Source: Eshraghiella sp051880035 (GTDB taxonomy: Bacteria > Bacillota > Clostridia > Lachnospirales > Lachnospiraceae). Taken from it: a stretch of DNA of 64,000 nucleotides. The DNA lies in contig JBJENE010000066.1 in assembly GCA_051880035.1 (NCBI GenBank), forward strand, positions 17,967 through 81,966, read 5' to 3'. Position numbers and translations under genes: made by a program. Below the pieces are notes generated by a model. It did not search any database and was not told the DNA's origin. It saw only the letters and a program-made list of their open reading frames with translations. Below are positions 58,673 through 64,000 of the stretch, one piece after another; position 1 is the stretch's first letter, and each line of letters starts with the position of its first letter.

Positions 58673-60541
58673 TCAATTGTCAAAAACATAACTCAAAACA
58701 TTTTTTATTAAAGTATTTGAGTATTTATCGTATACAACCTCTCTGGCCATAACGGGATTATCGGTAATAATTGCATCAACACCCATTCCGGTAAGCTGTT
58801 TTGCTTTGGAAGAACTGTTTACCGTCCAGACAAATATTTTTTTGCCCCTGTTATGAACAGCATCAACAAGACTTTTGTTTACGAAAGCCGAGCTTATGCT
58901 GAAGGCATCCACATTGTCTATATTATAGAAACTTCCGTAAGCCATTGTAAGAACATATCCTGTCTGTATTGATGAATCAAGGCGTTTCACTTCCTTAAGC
59001 GCTTCATAATTCATTGATGTCACATAACATTCATTCTGTAATTCATATTCCTGAATAAGTTCCACAACGCTTTTTACCAAGTCAGGCTCTCTGTCACTTA
59101 ATTTAATCTCAATATTAAGCTTAACTTTACCCTTGGTATACTCAATTACATCCCTAAGCGTGGGAATCCGGCATTCGGCATATATTTCATCATCTCCAAA
59201 CCAGCTTCCGGCATCCAGGTCCTTGATTTCATCATATTCCACATTCCATATCTGCCTGTTGACGCCGGTGGTTCTTTTAAGGCCGGAGTCATGCATGACA
59301 ACTATTACCCCGTCTTTCGTTTCATGGACATCAAGTTCAATATAGTCAGCCATGGAATCCACAGCATTTTCAAATGCCATCATTGTGTTTTCCGGTGCAT
59401 TATATGAGCATCCTCTGTGGGCCATAATTTGTGTTTCGCTAAAAATTTCAACCCTGCCGAACGGATTGTTTTCAAATGCAGATGCCAGATAAAAAATATT
59501 TACCGCAAGAAATATTGCCGCCACAACCCCGGCAATGATACGCTGACGCAAAGGATTTTCTTTAGGGCACAGACTTTCATCCTCAGCCGTTTCGCCGATG
59601 TTAAGACTGTATCCCGAATCACACCTGTATCTGTAAAACAATCCTGTTATGACGCCATATGATACGGGAACAGATATAAATATCAGCAGAATTCTTACAA
59701 CTGTAATTACAACACGGAATATGGACAGATACACAGCCATTCCCATATCAGACTTATCAAGAATAAGCACTCCCAGACATATGAAGACTACTAAAAGCAG
59801 ATATGCCGCATAAATTCCCAGAAAAATAATTATGTTCCACCCGAAAATAACCCCAAAGGTCTTAATTTTCTTCTTTTTGATAAGAGCATGGCTCTTTTTT
59901 TTGCTTTCGGATATGTCCCTTCCGTCATATGCCATAAAATTCATAACAAAAATATTGAACATACAATATATAAAAAACGCCGTAAAAACTACTGCGGCAA
60001 TTACAATGACATATTTATGTTCACCAAAAAAAGTCCTTGCTGCATTGGGTAATGTAATGCTGGACAGCCAGTATCCTAACATTGTTCCGTTAATCATTAA
60101 AACTACGGATGCCACATGGAAAATACCGTTTAAAGTCTTTTTTCTGATAACTCTTCTGAAAAGTTTAAAGCCGCCTCTGAAAATTCCCAGAATAGTAATA
60201 TGACTACTATGATATCCTGCATCAAAACATACGGAAAGGCATGCCACTTCATATGTTATATAAAATCCGGAAATAATAATTATAAGAAGAATAAAAATTA
60301 TGGTATACGGAGATTTAAGATAAGTAAAAATATAGCTGTTGGTAAGATACCTGAATCCGGCCTTTTTCATGGTAAAATCCGTACCCCACAGAAATAAAGG
60401 ATAAAAGATTCCCACCGCACCCAGTTTGTACAGCATTTCAAACAGAACGATATTTAACCCGCATTTTTTAATGAGCCCCATGGAATCCATGAAAATCATA
60501 TCAGTATAATGTTTTAAGAATTTTCTGATTTTCCCTTTCAT
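58673..60541 (-). CDS. Membrane-bound glycerophosphodiester phosphodiesterase
   Basis: A 622-residue protein. The first 360 residues hold about eight membrane helices of the type fused to GDPDs in Firmicutes. The C-terminal GDPD TIM barrel has IMAHRGCSYNAPENTMMAFE, DYIELDVHETKDGVIVVMHD and LNIEIKLSDREPD, the full HR(x)ExDxH and ExK active-site set. It would cleave glycerophosphodiesters from phospholipid or teichoic acid turnover, with the barrel probably facing outward. AAAGGG precedes the ATG. Confidence 0.92.
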   Translation of the reverse strand: MKGKIRKFLKHYTDMIFMDSMGLIKKCGLNIVLFEMLYKLGAVGIFYPLFLWGTDFTMKKAGFRYLTNSYIFTYLKSPYTIIFILLIIIISGFYITYEVACLSVCFDAGYHSSHITILGIFRGGFKLFRRVIRKKTLNGIFHVASVVLMINGTMLGYWLSSITLPNAARTFFGEHKYVIVIAAVVFTAFFIYCMFNIFVMNFMAYDGRDISESKKKSHALIKKKKIKTFGVIFGWNIIIFLGIYAAYLLLVVFICLGVLILDKSDMGMAVYLSIFRVVITVVRILLIFISVPVSYGVITGLFYRYRCDSGYSLNIGETAEDESLCPKENPLRQRIIAGVVAAIFLAVNIFYLASAFENNPFGRVEIFSETQIMAHRGCSYNAPENTMMAFENAVDSMADYIELDVHETKDGVIVVMHDSGLKRTTGVNRQIWNVEYDEIKDLDAGSWFGDDEIYAECRIPTLRDVIEYTKGKVKLNIEIKLSDREPDLVKSVVELIQEYELQNECYVTSMNYEALKEVKRLDSSIQTGYVLTMAYGSFYNIDNVDAFSISSAFVNKSLVDAVHNRGKKIFVWTVNSSSKAKQLTGMGVDAIITDNPVMAREVVYDKYSNTLIKNVLSYVFDN

Positions 60542-60555
60542 ATAAGGCCCTTTCT

Positions 60556-60584
60556 TAAAAACCCGGCTGAATTAACAGCCGGGT
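60556..60584 (-). terminator. Intrinsic terminator of icd
   Basis: Minus-strand stem ACCCGGCTG/CAGCCGGGT (arms 60576-60584 and 60561-60569, six-base loop) followed by TTTTTAAG. It separates icd from the GDPD gene. Confidence 0.88.
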
Positions 60585-60598
60585 CATCAAACTATGTA

Positions 60599-61807
60599 CT
60601 ACAGCAGTTTTTCAAGATTATTTCTTACCGCCTTAATAAAATCAAAGCTGTTAAGCACTTTTGGATTTTCCATTGTAGTAAGAAGAGCCAGCTCTTTGGT
60701 CATCTCTCCGCCTTCTATTGTATCAATACATGCTTTTTCCAGCGCATCCGCAAATTTCTGTAATTCCTCAATTCCGTCAAGCTCACCACGCTTTCTTAAT
60801 GCACCGGTCCATGCAAAAATAGTGGCAACCGAATTGGTGGAAGTCTCCTCACCGTTTAGATGCTTATAATAATGTCTCTGGACGGTTCCGTGAGCAGCCT
60901 CATATTCATAAACACCTTCCGGTGAAACAAGAACGGATGTCATCATTGCCAGTGAACCGAAAGCAGTTGCCATCATGTCACTCATAACATCACCGTCATA
61001 GTTCTTACATGCCCAGATAAAGTCACCCTCTGATTTCATTACTCGTGCAACAGCATCATCTATAAGTGTATAGAAATATTCAATACCGGCTGCTTTAAAT
61101 CTATCCGCATATTCAGCATCATATATTTCCTGGAAAATATCCTTGAAATTGTGGTCATATTTCTTGGAAATTGTATCCTTGGATGCAAACCAGATATCCT
61201 GCTTCATATCCAGTGCATAATTGAAACAGCTTCTTGCAAAGCTTGCAATGGATTTGTCAATATTATGAATACCCTGGATAATACCCGGTGTCTTGAATTC
61301 ATGTATGGTTTCTCTTTCCACGCTTCCGTCTTCTGCCGTAAAAACAAGTTCTGCTTTTCCGGCACAAGGAATTTTCATTTCGACATTTTTATATACATCA
61401 CCATATGCATGTCTTGCAATGGTAATAGGCTTCTTCCAGTTTCTTACAAGAGGTTCAATACCTTTTACAAGAATCGGTGCACGGAATACGGTTCCGTCAA
61501 GAATTGCACGAATTGTTCCGTTAGGGCTCTTCCACATTTCCTTAAGGTCATATTCCTTCATTCTTGCTGCATTAGGTGTTATAGTTGCACATTTGACCGC
61601 AACTCCGTATTTCTTTGTGGCTTCGGCAGATTCAACGGTTACTTTATCATCTGTCTCATTTCTGTGAACCAGTCCCAGATCGTAGTATTCCGTCTTTAAA
61701 TCCACAAAAGGAAGGATTAATTCATCCTTAATTGCCTTCCAAAGAATTCTTGTCATTTCATCTCCGTCCATTTCTACCAGGGGAGTTGTCATTTTTATCT
61801 TTTCCAT
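60599..61807 (-). CDS. icd: Isocitrate dehydrogenase (NADP+), eukaryote-like type II
   Basis: A 402-residue NADP-dependent isocitrate dehydrogenase. The start KIKMTTPLVEMDGDEMTRIL and motifs ATITPNAARMKEYDL, SPNGTIRAILDGTVFRAPI and FIWACKNYDGDVMSDMMA match the homodimeric group related to eukaryotic IDH rather than E. coli Icd. It makes 2-oxoglutarate and NADPH, chiefly for glutamate synthesis in an anaerobe with an incomplete TCA cycle. The ATG has AAGGAGG upstream, with a promoter at 61846-61874. Confidence 0.95.
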   Translation of the reverse strand: MEKIKMTTPLVEMDGDEMTRILWKAIKDELILPFVDLKTEYYDLGLVHRNETDDKVTVESAEATKKYGVAVKCATITPNAARMKEYDLKEMWKSPNGTIRAILDGTVFRAPILVKGIEPLVRNWKKPITIARHAYGDVYKNVEMKIPCAGKAELVFTAEDGSVERETIHEFKTPGIIQGIHNIDKSIASFARSCFNYALDMKQDIWFASKDTISKKYDHNFKDIFQEIYDAEYADRFKAAGIEYFYTLIDDAVARVMKSEGDFIWACKNYDGDVMSDMMATAFGSLAMMTSVLVSPEGVYEYEAAHGTVQRHYYKHLNGEETSTNSVATIFAWTGALRKRGELDGIEELQKFADALEKACIDTIEGGEMTKELALLTTMENPKVLNSFDFIKAVRNNLEKLL

Positions 61808-61845
61808 ATTGTGTCCTCCTTAACAGCCTTTTCTTAATCTTTTTA

Positions 61846-61874
61846 ATTATACATTTATTAAACATCAAAATCAA
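61846..61874 (-). promoter_or_regulatory. Promoter of icd
   Basis: Minus-strand TTGATT (61869-61874), a 17-base spacer and a perfect TATAAT (61846-61851), 39 bases before the icd ATG. Confidence 0.8.
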
Positions 61875-61949
61875 CAATAAATAAGGAAACAAGACAAACC
61901 GTCATGAATATCTGTATATTGTAAAAAGAATTTTCCCGGAGGAAAAAAA

Positions 61950-62177
61950 ATGAGTGATTTAGCTGCAACAGGATGCGGATGCGGAGGTCATGTTCATGAA
62001 AGAGACAACTGCAGTTGTAATGTTCTTATCTGGATATTGATCCTTTCCTGCGCATGCGGAGGCGACAGTGGTCTTTTCGGCGGTTCTCTCTTCGGAGGCG
62101 GATGCGACGACGGATGCGGATGCCATGGATGCAATAACTGGATCTGGATTATTATTCTTATTGCTTTAATCGGCTAA
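61950..62177 (+). CDS. Small Cys/Gly-rich protein (chorion class high-cysteine type)
   Basis: A 75-residue protein with two hydrophobic segments (VLIWILILSC and NWIWIIILIALIG) separated by Gly- and Cys-rich stretches (GCGCGGHVHE, GGGCDDGCGCHGC), 12 cysteines in all. Related clostridial proteins are annotated as chorion class high-cysteine HCB protein 13; the name reflects composition, not function. A spore-coat or envelope role is plausible because such proteins are common in sporulators. CCCGGAGG precedes the ATG. It leads a three-gene plus-strand group. Confidence 0.78.
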   Translation: MSDLAATGCGCGGHVHERDNCSCNVLIWILILSCACGGDSGLFGGSLFGGGCDDGCGCHGCNNWIWIIILIALIG

Positions 62178-62270
62178 GTAATAATCTGCCGGATTCGACC
62201 GGTGGGAAATGCATATGCATTTCCCACTGTTTTTTTGCATATAAATAAACAAAACATTAAGGATATTCTC

Positions 62271-62702
62271 ATGGAAGAAAAAGAAACACTTTTACTTACG
62301 GACTTTGATGTGTCCACTCTGTCGGACGAATTGCAGATGTTAAAATCTTTTTTACCTTTTGTGGATATGCCGCAGCAAAGAAGTCTGGCACTTTTTATAA
62401 GAATTTATGAACTCTTATGTACTCTGGACTTTTATAACAATGCGCCGTCACCTTCTCCGCTTTACAGAAGAAGTCATGATAAAAAAGATATTTTTCAGGA
62501 AATAAAAAACTATTGTCCGAAAAAAGACAGGGAAATTGTTGATATGATATCCAATATGGATAACATTTCCGAATTTTACAATATGTTCCAGACCATGAAT
62601 CAGGAACCCGGAGAAAAGAAGCAGACCGATATGCTGAAAAATTTTCTTTCACCAAAGCAGCAGGAACTTTATGAATATTACAGTAAATCATTAAATATAT
62701 AG
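62271..62702 (+). CDS. Hypothetical protein, helical
   Basis: A 143-residue protein with no recognised domain. It is mainly helical: LLLTDFDVSTLSDELQMLKS at the start, SLALFIRIYELLCTLDFY, and a Lys-rich C-terminal half ending in LSPKQQELYEYYSKSL. No signal peptide. The ATG at 62271 follows AAGGAT; an earlier in-frame ATG at 62202 has no ribosome site. It lies nine bases before the next gene and probably works with it. Confidence 0.68.
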   Translation: MEEKETLLLTDFDVSTLSDELQMLKSFLPFVDMPQQRSLALFIRIYELLCTLDFYNNAPSPSPLYRRSHDKKDIFQEIKNYCPKKDREIVDMISNMDNISEFYNMFQTMNQEPGEKKQTDMLKNFLSPKQQELYEYYSKSLNI

Positions 62703-62711
62703 GAGGGCAAT

Positions 62712-62963
62712 ATGGACACTGATTTTTCAAATATTGATTCAAAAAAAGCGGGACTTTTAAAAGATTTTGCAAAGCTGGCACAAGGTAAATCCACTGACGA
62801 ACTGTTACCCTTAATTCTTGCCTTTTCCAACAAGGCAAAATCCGAAAATATCAGCTTTTCAAAGGAGGAAACAGCTCTTTTGTTTGAACAGATGAAGAAA
62901 AACATGTCTCCCGAGGAACAGCAGAAGGCGGAAATTCTTATAAAAATGGCCTCAGTTCTCTAA
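62712..62963 (+). CDS. Hypothetical small protein, helical
   Basis: An 83-residue protein of mixed helices: DSKKAGLLKDFAKLAQGKST, DELLPLILAFSNKAKSENIS and EETALLFEQMKKNMSPEEQQ. No family is recognised. AGGAGGGC precedes the ATG. Its last codons form the left arm of the leuS terminator, so the two convergent transcription units are packed tightly. Its repeated SP(K/E)xQQ-like ending resembles that of the upstream protein, which hints at related folds. Confidence 0.68.
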   Translation: MDTDFSNIDSKKAGLLKDFAKLAQGKSTDELLPLILAFSNKAKSENISFSKEETALLFEQMKKNMSPEEQQKAEILIKMASVL

Positions 62964-62975
62964 CGGACTGAGGCC
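62943..62975 (-). terminator. Intrinsic terminator of leuS, overlapping a convergent gene
   Basis: Stem GGCCTCAGT/ACTGAGGCC (arms 62948-62956 and 62967-62975); on the minus strand it is followed by ATTTTTAT. The stop codon of the small plus-strand gene (62961-62963) lies in the loop. Confidence 0.82.
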
Positions 62976-62984
62976 TGAAATAAA

Positions 62985-64000
62985 TTATTTCATTACAATA
63001 TTAACTATCTTACCCGGAACATAAATTTCTTTAATCACATTACCTGTAAGCTTATCGGCAATTGCTTCTTTTGCCTTGGAAAGAACCGAATCCTTATCTT
63101 CTCCTTCGGCAATATTTACAACGCCTTTTGTTTTACCGTTAATCTGGACAGGAATCTCTATCTCGTCATCCTTCATAAGTGTCTCATCATATTCCGGCCA
63201 CTTATTATTGAATACGGTTGTATCATGTCCGAGAACGCTCCAAAGTTCCTCTGCAATATGCGGTGCAAAAGGAGAAATAAGAATAACTGCCGTTTCAAGG
63301 GTTTCTTTGTCAACTCCGCCCTCTTTCTTCGCAATTGAAAGAAGTGTATTGTTATACTCCATAAATCCGCTGACAACAGTATTAAGGTTAAAATTCTCAA
63401 GACGGGTTGTAATATCATAAACCATCTTATTACGGACCTTAATCATTTCTTTGGTAGCTTTGATATCCTTACCTGCATTATCTGTTACAAGATTCCAGAA
63501 TCTTGTAAGGAATCTGTATACGCCCTCAATTCCTCTGTCATCCCACTCTGCATCAAGTTCAGGAGGTCCTACAAAGAGCTCATACATTCTTAAGGAATCG
63601 CATCCGTAATCTCTTACCAGATCATCAGGAGATACTACATTACCTTTGGATTTGCTCATCTTAATTCCGTTCTTACCTGTAATCATTCCCTGATTAAAGA
63701 GTTTCTGGAACGGCTCGTCAAAATCAATTACTCCGATGTCGCACAGGAACTTGGTATAAAAACGGGAATATAACAGATGAAGAACAGCATGTTCAACACC
63801 GCCTATATACATATCAACCGGAAGGTACTTATCAGCTTTCTCCCTGCTTACAAGTTCTTTATCGTTCTTACTGTCAACATATCTTAAGAAATACCATGAA
63901 GAACCTGCCCACTGAGGCATTGTATTTGTCTCTCTTTTGGCCGGTTTACCGCAGCACGGACATGTGGTGTTAACCCATGAATCAATTGCTGCAAGCGGTG
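62985..64000 (-). CDS. leuS: Leucine-tRNA ligase (partial, C-terminal part)
   Basis: About 338 residues of LeuRS; the N-terminal part lies beyond the right edge of the window. Visible are DSWVNTTCPCCGKPAKRETN, which has the zinc-like CxxC before PQWAGSSWYFLRY, the class I KMSKS loop GIKMSKSKGNVVSPDDLV, the anticodon-binding domain, and the C-terminal LeuRS-specific domain IPVQINGKTKGVVNIAEGED. Reading continues openly to position 64000. It is followed by a terminator. Confidence 0.96.
   Translation of the reverse strand, partial: PLAAIDSWVNTTCPCCGKPAKRETNTMPQWAGSSWYFLRYVDSKNDKELVSREKADKYLPVDMYIGGVEHAVLHLLYSRFYTKFLCDIGVIDFDEPFQKLFNQGMITGKNGIKMSKSKGNVVSPDDLVRDYGCDSLRMYELFVGPPELDAEWDDRGIEGVYRFLTRFWNLVTDNAGKDIKATKEMIKVRNKMVYDITTRLENFNLNTVVSGFMEYNNTLLSIAKKEGGVDKETLETAVILISPFAPHIAEELWSVLGHDTTVFNNKWPEYDETLMKDDEIEIPVQINGKTKGVVNIAEGEDKDSVLSKAKEAIADKLTGNVIKEIYVPGKIVNIVMK

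Overview
The window looks like a chromosomal segment of a spore-forming, low-GC anaerobic Firmicute, most likely a member of the Lachnospiraceae (Clostridia). The signs are AT-rich DNA, strong AGGAGG-type ribosome sites with several TTG and GTG starts, Firmicute gene orders (nif3-trmK-rpoD-dnaG-dgt; MltG-like/YlbF/RNase J/RuvX/IreB), sporulation proteins (a SigK without pro-sequence, a SpoIID-like protein, a YlmC/YmxH protein) and ATP-dependent PEP carboxykinase. No rRNA, tRNA, IS transposase or CRISPR array is visible. Nearly all housekeeping genes lie on the minus strand.

Layout. 1-8.5 kb: the replication/transcription operon (Nif3-like, TrmK, RpoD, DnaG, dGTPase), the shikimate genes aroQ-aroK-aroE, a YqeG phosphatase, NrdR and a YlmC protein. 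8.5-12.2 kb: an accessory cassette of an AAA+ ATPase and a large subtilisin-like protease, bounded by two 124-bp direct repeats that differ at one base. Each repeat has 23-bp inverted termini and can fold into a nested hairpin. 12.2-24.3 kb: a cell-wall polysaccharide cluster with two LCP transferases, a nucleotidyltransferase, a priming glycosyl-phosphotransferase, an ABC exporter, glycosyltransferases, an epimerase, an IspD/TarI cytidylyltransferase and two LicD proteins, with a strong promoter at 24.27 kb. 24.3-32 kb: sigK and an operon for tRNA wobble modification, RNA decay and cell-wall functions. 31.7-32.0 kb: a lone plus-strand HPr-like gene without the active histidine. 32-39 kb: ThiI and cysteine desulfurase, RsmE, PrmA, an M18 aminopeptidase and ScpBA. 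39-43.2 kb: a phosphoesterase, a YihY/BrkB protein and a SpoIID-like protein. 43.3-43.55 kb: a structured RNA gene with its own promoter and terminator, probably 6S RNA. 43.7-47.9 kb: pckA and two genes of unknown role. 48.1-50.8 kb: a plus-strand accessory module (XRE regulator, ImmA/IrrE protease, DUF4417 protein and a small gene pair resembling toxin and immunity protein) with a sequence shared between its two upstream regions. 50.9-53.6 kb: a surface protein with a long 18-bp repeat tract, divergent from a leaderless subtilisin. 53.6-64 kb: a DUF885 lipoprotein, two CobW-family GTPases (one with a His/Cys-rich metal-binding insert and a dyad at its promoter), carbamate kinase, a membrane GDPD, isocitrate dehydrogenase, a small Cys-rich protein with two unknown partners, and the 3' part of leuS.

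The regions most worth attention are the repeat-bounded ATPase-protease cassette, the XRE/DUF4417/toxin-like module, and the repeat element itself. All functional calls rest on motifs and family recognition read by eye; no database search was run.
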